From an uncultured Flavobacteriales bacterium (GTDB lineage: Bacteria; Bacteroidota; Bacteroidia; Flavobacteriales_D; Crocinitomicaceae), in contig CALEIK010000018.1 of assembly GCA_937876195.1 (NCBI GenBank), positions 1 through 64,000 of the forward strand: a stretch of 64,000 nt of DNA. Reading direction: 5' to 3'. Both the position numbers and the translations under genes were made by a program. Below the pieces are notes generated by a model. It made no database searches. It had not been told where the DNA came from and saw only the letters and a list, made by a program, of their open reading frames with translations. This document shows, in pieces, positions 43,115 to 52,302 of the stretch. Numbering within the stretch: position 1 is the stretch's first letter; every line of letters begins with the position of its first letter.

Positions 43115-44221
43115 ATGAAACTCATCACTCTCACTCTCATTCTAACCCTCCTCACCTCCTGCAACGGACAAAACACATCCACCACCAACAAAACTCCCAC
43201 AAACTCACTGGGCGACACCGTTTCGGCGTTGAGCAAAGATTGTTGGATCGTATTTCAAGCCACAAATGGAGATTATTGGTTTGGAAGTAACACCGACGGC
43301 GCATATAAATATGATGGAAAAACCCTTGTTCGATTTTCAGAGAAAGATGGATTAAGCAATAACAGTGTGCGAGCCATTCAGGAAGATAAAGACGGAAACA
43401 TCTACCTTTCAACGATTGGTGGCATTAGCAAATTTGATGGAAAAACGTTCACTACACTCATGCCCATTAAGAGCAACGGACCAAACGAAAACTGGAAACT
43501 ACAACCCGATGATCTCTGGTTTAATACGCTTGGAAAAGATGGAGAAAATGGACCCCTCCGTTACGATGGAAAGCATTTGTACCAACTGGAATTTCCGAAA
43601 CATTACCTTGCTGATGACTATAACAAGCAGTTTCCGAACAAATCATGGAGTCCGTACGATGTATACTATATTTACAAAGACAGCAAAGGAACGATGTGGT
43701 TCGGGACGTCCAATTTGGGTGTTTGTCGCTACGATGGAAAATCCATTAGCTGGCTGTACGAAGACCATTTGACAAATACTCCACAAGGCGGTTCATTTGG
43801 CATTCGCTCTATTTTGGAAGACAAAGAAGGAAAGTTTTGGTTTTGCAATACGAATTACCGCTACGATATTGATTCAGAAGCGTCAATCGATGAAGGAAAA
43901 TCGCTCATCAAATACACCGAAGAAAAAGGCATCGAGGGCATAAAAACCGTAGATGGAAGTACATCAATTTATTATATGTCAGTTGTCGAAGATAACAACG
44001 GTAATTTATGGATGGCGACCTATAGCCAAGGTATTTGGAAGTACGATGGAAAAAGCATTACTCATTATCCTGTGAAGGATGGTACTAAAGATGTGACGGT
44101 GTTCTCGATTTACAAAGACCGAAAAGAAGGCTTGTGGCTCGGCACGCACGAAGCAGGACTGTATAAGTTCGATGGAAAGGCGTTCGATAAATTCGAACTG
44201 CCAGCAGAAGAGGCAAACTAA
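43115..44221 (+). CDS. Regulator-propeller-like lipoprotein
   Basis: 368 residues with a lipoprotein signal (LTLLTSCNGQ). The rest consists of beta-propeller blades of the two-component-regulator type: repeats of YDGK followed by [ED]DKxGxxWFGT-like stretches (for example AIQEDKDGNIYLST, YKDSKGTMWFGT, VEDNNGNLWMAT, YKDRKEGLWLGT). In hybrid kinases such propellers sense ligands, but here there is no membrane span or kinase, so it is a free-standing surface propeller. The first ~100 bp are unusually C-rich on this strand. The stop overlaps the convergent AI-2E gene by 4 bp. Confidence 0.8.
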   Translation: MKLITLTLILTLLTSCNGQNTSTTNKTPTNSLGDTVSALSKDCWIVFQATNGDYWFGSNTDGAYKYDGKTLVRFSEKDGLSNNSVRAIQEDKDGNIYLSTIGGISKFDGKTFTTLMPIKSNGPNENWKLQPDDLWFNTLGKDGENGPLRYDGKHLYQLEFPKHYLADDYNKQFPNKSWSPYDVYYIYKDSKGTMWFGTSNLGVCRYDGKSISWLYEDHLTNTPQGGSFGIRSILEDKEGKFWFCNTNYRYDIDSEASIDEGKSLIKYTEEKGIEGIKTVDGSTSIYYMSVVEDNNGNLWMATYSQGIWKYDGKSITHYPVKDGTKDVTVFSIYKDRKEGLWLGTHEAGLYKFDGKAFDKFELPAEEAN

Positions 44222-45333
44222 CCTTTCTTCTTCTTAAACCACCCCTTTACTTTCTCAACCCACTTCCACGCCTTCGGCTCTGTACTATCGTCGGAAATGT
44301 CGTTGCCAATTAACAGCGCAATGGGTTTCAATTGATCAAACTCTTCGCAGACCACTTTAAGCATTGCAGCGAAGGGGAGAAATAAGATCATGCCTGCAAC
44401 GCCCCATACGGCAGCACCAATCAATAAACTTAAAATTGCCACCAACGCATTGACATTTAAGTTGCTACCGACAATTTTTGGGCTTAAAAAGTTGCTTTCA
44501 ATCACTTGAATTCCCCAAAACAAAATGATGACAGCGGCTGGCATCCAAAGCGAATCGAAAGACATAAACGCATAAAGCGTAGGAATGGTGGCACCGATAG
44601 TCGTTCCCACAAAAGGTACAATAGACAATGTTGCGGCTAAAAATCCAAAAAGAAAGGGGCTATCAATTCCTATAATCCACAACCCGATACTGTTGGCACA
44701 ACCTAGGATGAGAATCAACAAAAACATTCCAGTCAAGTATTTTTTACCTACGCTCTGTATGTTTTTGAGCATTTTGAAAACTTTCCCCTTATTTTCTTTA
44801 TCACCAAACGCGACAAAAGCATTGGTTAGTCCTCTGCTATAAATAAGAAACAAGAAAGTAAAAATAATGGTGCTAAGCAGCCCTGTTAGAAATGCGGCGG
44901 TACTGTTAAATGTATTTTTCAGCAGTGCACCAGATGACTCTTCAAGCCATTTTTTTCCGTTTTCAACCAACTCATCTTTATTCAAATCCTCCATGAAATT
45001 CACATTGCCATTAATGAAGACAATTGCATCTGAAAAGGTGCTCATAATTTTTTTTGTAAAATTGTCCAGCTCATCAGCAAGGTTCATTATTTCAGCGGAA
45101 AACAGCGTGATAACTCCACCTAAAGTTGCGAAAACCACGAGCATGGAAAGAAATGCTGCAAACAATTTATTCAACCCCCAACTTTCCAATTTTTTTACGA
45201 TGGGGTATAAAATGAATGCTATCAACAACGCCAAACTGAGCGGAATCAGGATCGGCTTTGCAACTACCATGACGGCAAAGAGCCCAATGATGAAGGTCAA
45301 TGCAAAGAATAATTTTTGGAAGGATAACTGCAT
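44218..45333 (-). CDS. AI-2E family transporter (PerM-like)
   Basis: 371 residues with about seven membrane helices, in the AI-2E transporter pattern: paired N-terminal helices (VVAKPILIPLSLALLIAFILYPIV), a cytoplasmic or periplasmic amphipathic region (about 85-145), and the conserved FLAATLSIVPFVGTTIG segment near 235. Despite the family name, characterised members act in other transport roles, so the substrate is open. The C-terminus ends in a Lys-rich tail (VKGWFKKKKG). Confidence 0.87.
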   Translation of the reverse strand: MQLSFQKLFFALTFIIGLFAVMVVAKPILIPLSLALLIAFILYPIVKKLESWGLNKLFAAFLSMLVVFATLGGVITLFSAEIMNLADELDNFTKKIMSTFSDAIVFINGNVNFMEDLNKDELVENGKKWLEESSGALLKNTFNSTAAFLTGLLSTIIFTFLFLIYSRGLTNAFVAFGDKENKGKVFKMLKNIQSVGKKYLTGMFLLILILGCANSIGLWIIGIDSPFLFGFLAATLSIVPFVGTTIGATIPTLYAFMSFDSLWMPAAVIILFWGIQVIESNFLSPKIVGSNLNVNALVAILSLLIGAAVWGVAGMILFLPFAAMLKVVCEEFDQLKPIALLIGNDISDDSTEPKAWKWVEKVKGWFKKKKG

Positions 45334-45562
45334 ACGCTTGTCAAATAAGTATGTGAATAAATAAACACCAACATTTAACCCGTTGCGCGGTTTGAAAATG
45401 ATTTGAAAGAGTTGTTCAACCCGTTAAAAAGTCAATTCAGTTAAAGGTATGAAAATCTATTGAAATACCTTGTGGAACTAGACATTTCTTTTGACCGTCT
45501 CTAAACGATATAAAACTAAAGTATATATCCGTGATGAATCTCGGGGCAAGCGCATTTTTCGT

Positions 45563-45570
45563 TACTTTTG
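45563..45570 (+). promoter_or_regulatory. -7 box of the CNNM gene
   Basis: TACTTTTG matches TAnnTTTG exactly, about 53 bp before ATG 45624. Confidence 0.55.
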
Positions 45571-45623
45571 ATTTATAGGTAGTGCATACAAAAACAAGCA
45601 TTACGCCTAGAACAAGTTAAGAC

Positions 45624-46685
45624 ATGACACTTTTACTCATTTACCTTTTTATCGCCCTTTTTACCTCATTTTTATGCTCGGTAATGGAAGCGGTTTTATT
45701 GTCCGTACCTATTTCATTTTTGAAATCAAAATCTGAAAATGGAGATACTTCAGGAGACTTGATGATAGAACTCAAACAAGACATAGACAAACCATTATCT
45801 GCTATTTTATCTTTGAACACCGTCGCACATACAGTCGGTGCAGCGGGTGTTGGCGCACAAGCGATAGTGGTTTTTGGTGATGCGTACTTTGGCATAGTTT
45901 CAGCGGCATTAACCATTTTGATCTTAGTCGTGACGGAGATTATACCCAAAACCTTAGGGGCAAATTACAGCAAAGAATTGGTGGGTATAACGTCGAAAAC
46001 CATTCGGGTGATGATTGTTATCACCTACCCATTGGTTTGGTTGTCATCCAAGTTGACCAAAATGTTGTCGCGAGATAAATCAGAACTCACGACAAGTAGA
46101 GAAGAAATTTCTGCTTTAGCAAGTATAGGTACGCAAGAAGGTATTTTTGCGGACAGAGAAAACAAGATCATTCAAAACTTGATCAAACTAAAAAGCTTGA
46201 GAATCAAAGAAGTGATGACGCCTCGGATTGTAGTGGTGACAGCAAATGAAGAAATGACACTACTTGAGTTTTTGCAAAACAAAGAGTTTCTACATTTTTC
46301 CAGAATTCCAGTATACCGAGACAACAAGGAGAATGTTACTGGGTATGTTTTCAGGGCAATGGTGTTTGAAAAGTTAGCCGAAGATCAATTTGATTTGAAG
46401 TTAAAGGACATAAAACGAGAAATAGTCATATTTCCAAAGACCAAAACGTTGTTTGATGCGTGGGAAGAATTAATTACAAGAAGAGAACACATCTCTTTAG
46501 TTGTCGACGAATACGGAGGAATGGAGGGAATCACAACACTTGAAGATATCATTGAGTCCTTACTCGGGTTCGAAATTGTCGACGAAAAAGACAAGGTCGA
46601 AAACATGCAACAATATGCTGTAAAAAGATGGCAGGAAAAGCAACGAAAATACGAGATGTTGAAGAATAAGGACAAGGAGGAGTAG
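45624..46685 (+). CDS. CNNM/DUF21-CBS membrane protein
   Basis: 353 residues. The DUF21/CNNM membrane domain (about 1-150) carries SVMEAVLLSVP and LNTVAHTVGAAGVGA and TEIIPKTLG, the conserved blocks of magnesium-transport-related CNNM/CorC-type proteins. A CBS pair (about 185-315; MTPRIVVVTANEEMTLLEFL ... VDEYGGMEGITTLEDIIESLLG) follows. There is no C-terminal CorC/HlyC domain; the protein ends in a charged helix. A role in Mg2+ or Co2+ efflux is likely by family; older annotation as haemolysin has no support. Confidence 0.88.
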   Translation: MTLLLIYLFIALFTSFLCSVMEAVLLSVPISFLKSKSENGDTSGDLMIELKQDIDKPLSAILSLNTVAHTVGAAGVGAQAIVVFGDAYFGIVSAALTILILVVTEIIPKTLGANYSKELVGITSKTIRVMIVITYPLVWLSSKLTKMLSRDKSELTTSREEISALASIGTQEGIFADRENKIIQNLIKLKSLRIKEVMTPRIVVVTANEEMTLLEFLQNKEFLHFSRIPVYRDNKENVTGYVFRAMVFEKLAEDQFDLKLKDIKREIVIFPKTKTLFDAWEELITRREHISLVVDEYGGMEGITTLEDIIESLLGFEIVDEKDKVENMQQYAVKRWQEKQRKYEMLKNKDKEE

Positions 46686-46755
46686 GTGTAATGGTTGATA
46701 ATCTGATTCTCATTGAAAGAACGTGAGAGTCGATGGATACAACCAAATAAATTCC

Positions 46756-46763
46756 TAATTTTG
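46756..46763 (+). promoter_or_regulatory. -7 box of the two-component operon
   Basis: TAATTTTG matches TAnnTTTG exactly, 43 bp before ATG 46807. Confidence 0.6.
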
Positions 46764-46806
46764 CTTTACCGCTATAAGGCCTAAATTCTAATGAAACCAA
46801 CCTCAA

Positions 46807-48672
46807 ATGAATAGGATCAGTGTCATACTTTTCGCATTGCTGGTTTCTAGCTTTGTATTTGCTGATTCGGCAACGGGAAATCAGAAAACGGATGCATTGC
46901 TCGACAGTTGCAAGGCGCATGTTCATGAAGATAATGTAAAAGTGTTCGAGTTTGCTACAGAACTGGAAAAGGAAGGGAAGCAATTAAACAATGCAGCGGC
47001 ACTCGCATATGCTTTTTTATATTATGGTGTAATTGATGAATCGCACGGTGATATGGACAACGCTCTAAAAAGCTACAAGACAGCTTATCGCCATGCTACC
47101 GCTTCGAAAGATAAAACTGTTGGACTTCGGATTTTACTCGCTATATCGACCTATTACATGAATGTATCAGATTTTAAGTCGTGTATTTCGGCTTGCCACA
47201 AGGGAATTGATCAGGCTTTGGCGATTAAAAACAATGAAATTGCCTCCCAGTTTTACAACAATCTTTCCCTGTGCCACAGTTACATGTCCGATTACAAAAA
47301 TGCACTCAAGTACAACGATAAAAGCATTGAACTGAAAAAGGGAACGAACGATGAAAATGCACTTGCCAATGCGTACTTGAATAGAGGGTTGTTGCTCACT
47401 GCGGTCGGTGATTATCCCGAGGGATTTGATTTCTATCATAAAGCGGAAGTAATCTACCTTAAGGAGAAAAACTATACGTCATTAACTCAAGTGTACATCA
47501 ATTTTGGTTGGGATTATGCCGACTTGAAAAAGTTTAGCATTGCTAGAAACTATCTAAGCAAGGCGATGGATTATTCAAAAAAAGCGAAGGACAAAATCCG
47601 TGAAGCCGGAGTATGGAATGCGCTGGGGCATTACTACCAACAAAATGGTTCAGCAGACAGCTTAACGTATGCACTGGAAAAGGGATATCAGATATCACGT
47701 GAATCCAAAAATTTGCGTAATGCGTATGCCGCTACTAAGGAACTTTCGGCGCATTACCAACAAAGCGGAAATCTGAAAAAAGCGTTAGAATACATGCAAC
47801 TGTCACAACAAATCAAGGACAGTATCTTTAATGAAACTAGGATGAAAACCACCCAGTCCTTGAACGCGCGCTTTGATGCGAAACAAAATGAATTGACCAT
47901 TGCGGGACAGAATGAGGAACTTGCAAAGCGTCAGCTGTGGATCGTGGTGATTACATCGCTTGCCATTCTTTTGATCATCGGATTATTTCTTTTTCAATAC
48001 AAACGACGCCTCTCCTTTCAAAAGGAAAAGAACAAAGCTGTATTGGCAGAAAGAGACAAAGGCTTAAAGGCAATCATCAATGCACAGGAGGATGAGAAAA
48101 TACGCATCGCCCGTGAACTACACGACGGAATTGGCAATGAATTGTTAGCACTTAAAATGAGTTTGAATGGACTACTTCCACCAGATGAGATAAACAGACC
48201 AGAGCTTGAAAAAGTGAACCGCCAGATGCAGGAAGTTATGGAAGAAGTGAGATCCGTTTCCCATCAAATGATGCCACGGGTTTTACAAGAGTTTGGTTGC
48301 GTTCCAGCATTGAAGGACATGTTGAGTAAAACATTAGGACCTACAAATATCAAGTATTCGTTTGAAGCACACCAAACCGACAAACGCTATGATCAGCGGA
48401 TCGAAACGGCGATTTACCGAATTATGCAAGAGTTAATCAACAATGTCGTCAAGCATTCTGGAGCCAATTCGGTCTTTATACAATTCCTAGAAACAAATAA
48501 CACTCTTGTTCTCTTTGTTGAGGACGACGGGAAGGGAATGAAAAACAGTACAGAAAGCGATGGAATTGGAATGACTAATATTACAAGTCGTATGAACGCG
48601 GTAAACGGTGAATTCAATATCGCCTCGGAAGAAAACAATGGAACAGTAATTACACTTAGAATCCCACTCTGA
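46807..48672 (+). CDS. TPR sensor histidine kinase (NarX/DesK type)
   Basis: 621 residues. Signal peptide at 1-20, then a TPR array (about 40-350) in the periplasm, a single membrane helix (about 378-397; LWIVVITSLAILLIIGLFLF), a coiled-coil linker, a HisKA_3 domain with phosphoacceptor His439 (RIARELHDGIGNELLALK), and an HATPase domain (N box ELINNVVKHSGA; G boxes DDGKGM and DGIGM). It probably senses a protein or peptide in the periplasm and phosphorylates the regulator encoded next. Its TGA overlaps that gene's ATG. Confidence 0.93.
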   Translation: MNRISVILFALLVSSFVFADSATGNQKTDALLDSCKAHVHEDNVKVFEFATELEKEGKQLNNAAALAYAFLYYGVIDESHGDMDNALKSYKTAYRHATASKDKTVGLRILLAISTYYMNVSDFKSCISACHKGIDQALAIKNNEIASQFYNNLSLCHSYMSDYKNALKYNDKSIELKKGTNDENALANAYLNRGLLLTAVGDYPEGFDFYHKAEVIYLKEKNYTSLTQVYINFGWDYADLKKFSIARNYLSKAMDYSKKAKDKIREAGVWNALGHYYQQNGSADSLTYALEKGYQISRESKNLRNAYAATKELSAHYQQSGNLKKALEYMQLSQQIKDSIFNETRMKTTQSLNARFDAKQNELTIAGQNEELAKRQLWIVVITSLAILLIIGLFLFQYKRRLSFQKEKNKAVLAERDKGLKAIINAQEDEKIRIARELHDGIGNELLALKMSLNGLLPPDEINRPELEKVNRQMQEVMEEVRSVSHQMMPRVLQEFGCVPALKDMLSKTLGPTNIKYSFEAHQTDKRYDQRIETAIYRIMQELINNVVKHSGANSVFIQFLETNNTLVLFVEDDGKGMKNSTESDGIGMTNITSRMNAVNGEFNIASEENNGTVITLRIPL

Positions 48673-49313
48673 TGAACGACACTAAAACAATAATTCTAGT
48701 AGATGATCATCGGTTAATCCTTGAGGGACTTGAAAAAATGCTAGCTGGATTAGAACAAAAAGCGCAAATCTTTACGGCTACATCAGCAAAAGATGTTTTA
48801 AATCATTCCAGTTTATCGAATGCCGACCTTGTGATTTCAGACATTGAGATGGATGGGATGAATGGAATCGAGCTGTTGAAAGAACTGAAAGAGAAATATC
48901 CGAATATAAAGGTACTAATGCTTTCCATGCATAATAATTCGGGGTTAGTGAAAGAAATAATCAATCTCCTTGCCGATGGTTACCTGTTAAAATCAGCGGA
49001 TGAAAAAGAAATTCGTTTTGCAGTTGAACAAATTTTAAGTGGCAAGAAATTCTTCAGTCACGACCTTACTCTTGGGCTAGCAGAAAACGAAATTACTCCT
49101 GAGGTTTCTTCCACACCCTTGGATGAATTAACCCCGCGCGAGATTGAAATATTAAAACTCATTGCGAGCGGTTTAACCAATAAAGAGATTGCCGAAAAAC
49201 TATTTATCGCGCTCAAAACCGTGGATACGCACCGAACAAACCTAATGCAAAAACTTGATCTTCACAACGCTGCAGGCCTCACCCGATTCGCGATTCGTAA
49301 TCAATTGATCTAA
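48672..49313 (+). CDS. LuxR/NarL-type response regulator
   Basis: 213 residues: receiver domain (about 1-125) with acidic pocket Asp11/Asp12 and phosphoacceptor Asp57 (ISDIEMDG), conserved Lys in LLKSADEKE, and a LuxR-type helix-turn-helix (LTPREIEILKLIASGLTNKEIAEKL ... TVDTHRTNLMQKL, about 148-205). It is the cognate partner of the TPR kinase, translationally coupled by a TGATG overlap. A perfect 14-bp palindrome 6 bp after its stop may be its own binding site. Confidence 0.95.
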   Translation: MNDTKTIILVDDHRLILEGLEKMLAGLEQKAQIFTATSAKDVLNHSSLSNADLVISDIEMDGMNGIELLKELKEKYPNIKVLMLSMHNNSGLVKEIINLLADGYLLKSADEKEIRFAVEQILSGKKFFSHDLTLGLAENEITPEVSSTPLDELTPREIEILKLIASGLTNKEIAEKLFIALKTVDTHRTNLMQKLDLHNAAGLTRFAIRNQLI

Positions 49314-49318
49314 TCCCT

Positions 49319-49332
49319 AAGGTAAATACCTT
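49319..49332. promoter_or_regulatory. Candidate operator palindrome
   Basis: AAGGTAAATACCTT is a perfect palindrome with 6-bp arms and an AA centre, followed by a partial repeat (TTACCT). It lies about 50 bp upstream of the -7 box at 49380, where an activator of RNA polymerase would sit. Confidence 0.5.
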
Positions 49333-49379
49333 ACCTAAAAATACGGGATACGCCCTTTTTTAATGGCAGTCGCCACATC

Positions 49380-49387
49380 TAACTTTG
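49380..49387 (+). promoter_or_regulatory. -7 box of the 49411 T9SS gene
   Basis: TAACTTTG matches TAnnTTTG exactly, 23 bp before ATG 49411; it also argues against the longer upstream start. Confidence 0.65.
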
Positions 49388-49410
49388 TTGTAGATTTTAA
49401 AACCAATTAT

Positions 49411-51063
49411 ATGAAAAGAAAATACAACACTTTACTTGTGGGTACAGCCATGTTGCTAATCTCCAACTTCTCAATGTCTCAGTTTCAATTTGCCAAACTT
49501 TTTGGAATAGCAGGAAAGAATGAAACAATCGAAAGCACGGGTATCGATAGTCAGACGAACTTATTTGTAACTGGCGGATACTATAACACAGCACAATTCG
49601 ATTCAGAACCGATGGAACAAAGCACTGTGGATTATAGAGGAGCCTATATCTCAAAATTGAATAGTAGTGGACAAGTTCAATGGTTAAAGAGTTACAGGGC
49701 GTCAGAAGGGATAGAAAGTCCCCTGTTGACTGTAAATGCAAACGGCGATGTCTTTTGGGTAGGCAAATATACTGGTGATCTTACGATCGGTACTGAAACC
49801 ATTAATTCGGGGAACAACGCTTTTGGAGGAGGCAGCATTTTTGTTGTGAAATATGACAACGCCGGAAATGTTTTATGGGTAAAAAGTATAGAATCCAGAC
49901 ATGCTATGCCAAGAGATTTGGTAGCGGATTCCAATGGGGATTTATTTCTAACGGGTGTCTTCGACGAAAAGATAATGTTGGAAGGCACGAATGAAATTAC
50001 GGCTTGGTCAGGTTTGATTTTCGAATCTTTTGCAATGAAATTAAGTGGGAATGACGGAACCATTTCTTGGGGAATTAAAACCGACTCTAAAAGAGAAAGC
50101 GGTGTGAAATCAATAGCCCTGGACAATGCTGGAAATTTTTATTTGGGTGGCTTTTATACTGATAGTTTAAGATTTAGCCCTTCAGTTGCTTTTCCTTGTG
50201 TGTCAGCGCATAGTTCGATCAGTTCAACCAATGCTAGAAATGGATTTTTGGCAAAGTACGATGCTTCCAACGGCAATTTTATTTGGGCAAAACACGTCAA
50301 AGGTCAAGTGTTTCAAGCGGTGAATATTGCTTGGTGTAACAATAATTTGTATGCAACGATTAATGCCACGCACTATTTTAATTATGACAGCGATAGTACC
50401 AGTGCTGGGAATTATCTATTGAAAATAAATCCTATGGACGGAAGCAAAGTATTCCAGAAGTCGTCTTCATTTTTCAATGCTATTACTTCGGACGGAGACA
50501 ATGCCATCTATTTTAGCAATGACGCCAGCAATACGTATACTTTCGATTCGTATACTACAACCGATGGAAAAAGCGGGATGGCTATAGGTAAATTGAATAA
50601 CACCGGTGATTTTGAATGGGCGGAGATAAGAGGTAGTTTTGGAACAACAATGACGGTGAGCGCAAATAGCTTACATGCAAAAAACGATGCAGTTTTTATA
50701 GGTGGTTCTATTACAGCATTTATGCCTGTGGTCTTTGAGCCAGGAATGGAAATAATGGCATCAGAGACCCTATATAAGGATGCTTGGTACAGCTTGTATC
50801 AGGGTGAAGGCGCTGGACTTTCAGAATTCTCATCAAAAGAAAGTTATATAGTATTTCCAAATCCTGCGCACGATATGATTCATGTAAAACTTTCCTCAGG
50901 GTTAGTGCCAGAAGAGATTGTATTGAGAGACCAATCGGGAAGAATTGTAGCGCAAAGAAAGAGTTCAAACACATTGGAATTCAATCAAATTCAATCGGGG
51001 GTTTATTATTTGACAGGACGGACAGGTACCGACCAATTCATTGAAAAAGTAGTTGTAAAGTAA
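49411..51063 (+). CDS. T9SS cargo protein with SBBP-like beta-propeller
   Basis: 550 residues from ATG 49411, which opens a signal peptide (MKRKYNTLLVGTAMLLISNFSMSQ); an earlier in-frame ATG (49363) precedes the promoter box and was rejected. The body has repeated blades of the form DSNGDLFLTGxF and AKYDASNGNFIWAKH, as in SBBP-type propellers. The C-terminal ~75 residues are a type A T9SS sorting domain (YIVFPNPAHDMIHVKL ... GVYYLTGRTG). It is similar in design to the large protein at 60343. It may be a target of the adjacent two-component system. Confidence 0.85.
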   Translation: MKRKYNTLLVGTAMLLISNFSMSQFQFAKLFGIAGKNETIESTGIDSQTNLFVTGGYYNTAQFDSEPMEQSTVDYRGAYISKLNSSGQVQWLKSYRASEGIESPLLTVNANGDVFWVGKYTGDLTIGTETINSGNNAFGGGSIFVVKYDNAGNVLWVKSIESRHAMPRDLVADSNGDLFLTGVFDEKIMLEGTNEITAWSGLIFESFAMKLSGNDGTISWGIKTDSKRESGVKSIALDNAGNFYLGGFYTDSLRFSPSVAFPCVSAHSSISSTNARNGFLAKYDASNGNFIWAKHVKGQVFQAVNIAWCNNNLYATINATHYFNYDSDSTSAGNYLLKINPMDGSKVFQKSSSFFNAITSDGDNAIYFSNDASNTYTFDSYTTTDGKSGMAIGKLNNTGDFEWAEIRGSFGTTMTVSANSLHAKNDAVFIGGSITAFMPVVFEPGMEIMASETLYKDAWYSLYQGEGAGLSEFSSKESYIVFPNPAHDMIHVKLSSGLVPEEIVLRDQSGRIVAQRKSSNTLEFNQIQSGVYYLTGRTGTDQFIEKVVVK

Positions 51064-51076
51064 GGCAAGTCGACAC

Positions 51077-51112
51077 AACTGTAATTGCACATAACCACGT
51101 GCAATTACAGTT
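51077..51112 (+). terminator. Long hairpin, probable terminator
   Basis: AACTGTAATTGCAC (51077-51090) and GTGCAATTACAGTT (51099-51112) form a perfect 14-bp stem with an 8-base loop, 14 bp after the T9SS gene stop. Only a short T stretch follows (GCTTTTC), so termination may be weak. Confidence 0.65.
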
Positions 51113-51208
51113 CGTCGCTTTTCGGGACGTATGCGTCAATCCTTCGAATAAATCCCGTATATTTATCAGAACATAGATTGGTTTTAAACCAACAGTTGTC
51201 CGTTCTGT

Positions 51209-52300
51209 ATGATAAAAACCATCACAACATCAATAATTTTCATCCTATTCATAAGTACATTTTCTTATGGACAGTACACCTATTCCCAACCTGAGGAACA
51301 TGAAGACGGATGGGAAACAGCTGATTTACGATTGCAAGAGTTTGATACAGCGAGAATTTATCAATTGTTCAATCAACTGCAACAAGCTGAGCATAAATTG
51401 CACAGTGTAGTTGTTGTCAAAAACAATCAAATTCTGCTCGAGGAGTATTTCAACGGGCAGACCATAGATCAACAACACGATTTGCGTTCTGCAACAAAAA
51501 GTATCAGGTCGCTTTTGCTGGGAATTGCAATCGACAAGGGGTTCATTCAAAGTGTCGACGATCCAATCTCCAAGTACCTCAAAACACCTGTCCCAAAGAA
51601 AAATTTGGACGAGCGGAAGCAGCAAATCACCATCAGACATTTGTTAACGATGTCAAGCGGACTTGATTGCAACGATTGGGACAAACAATCAAAAGGACAA
51701 GAAGATAAGGTATACAAAAAGAGAGACTGGTTACAATATACGCTGGACCTTCCAATGATTAATAATCCTGGTGAAGTGTCAAATTACTGCTCCATGGGTG
51801 TCGTTATGCTAGCTGAAATTATTGCTCAGGCTTCAGGAATGTCAATCGATCAATTTGCAGAAGAATACTTATTCAAACCATTGAACATTTCCAATGTCAG
51901 TTGGGGACATACTTCCAAAAAAGAGGTTATACCCTCTGGAAAGCGCTTGTACATGACTCCACGCGACATGGCTAGAATTGGTCAGTTGATTCTCAACAAG
52001 GGAAAGTGGAATGGAGAACAAATCGTTTCTGAAGAATGGCTGGAGGAATCAACCACGGCAACAACAAAAATCTCCGGTGTCGACTATGGTTATCTGTGGT
52101 GGAACATTCCTTTCAAGCAGAACGAAAAAACGATTACTTCCATAGTCGCAACGGGAAACGGGGGTCAATATATTTTTATTTTACCCGATGTGGACATGGT
52201 AGTTGTTTTTACTGGAGGAGCATACAATTCGCAGGAAGACAAATTAGCATTCGCCATCATGAAAGATGTTTTCCTTCCTACGTTCGGGAGCAAAGAATAA
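51209..52300 (+). CDS. Serine hydrolase, class C beta-lactamase-like
   Basis: 363 residues with a signal peptide (FLFISTFSYGQ). The catalytic Ser94-x-x-Lys97 is in SATKSIRSL, and Tyr193-x-Ser195 in NYCSMGVV (YxN-like position). The third motif region reads GNGGQYIF, typical of the esterase/peptidase branch rather than true beta-lactamases, whose KTG is absent. It probably acts in the periplasm on D-amino-acid peptides or esters. Antibiotic resistance should not be inferred. Confidence 0.88.
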   Translation: MIKTITTSIIFILFISTFSYGQYTYSQPEEHEDGWETADLRLQEFDTARIYQLFNQLQQAEHKLHSVVVVKNNQILLEEYFNGQTIDQQHDLRSATKSIRSLLLGIAIDKGFIQSVDDPISKYLKTPVPKKNLDERKQQITIRHLLTMSSGLDCNDWDKQSKGQEDKVYKKRDWLQYTLDLPMINNPGEVSNYCSMGVVMLAEIIAQASGMSIDQFAEEYLFKPLNISNVSWGHTSKKEVIPSGKRLYMTPRDMARIGQLILNKGKWNGEQIVSEEWLEESTTATTKISGVDYGYLWWNIPFKQNEKTITSIVATGNGGQYIFILPDVDMVVVFTGGAYNSQEDKLAFAIMKDVFLPTFGSKE

Positions 52301-52302
52301 TT

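Noticed and set aside
51209..52300. Calling the serine hydrolase a beta-lactamase resistance gene
   Set aside because: The KTG-type third motif is missing and the family is mostly esterases and peptidases.
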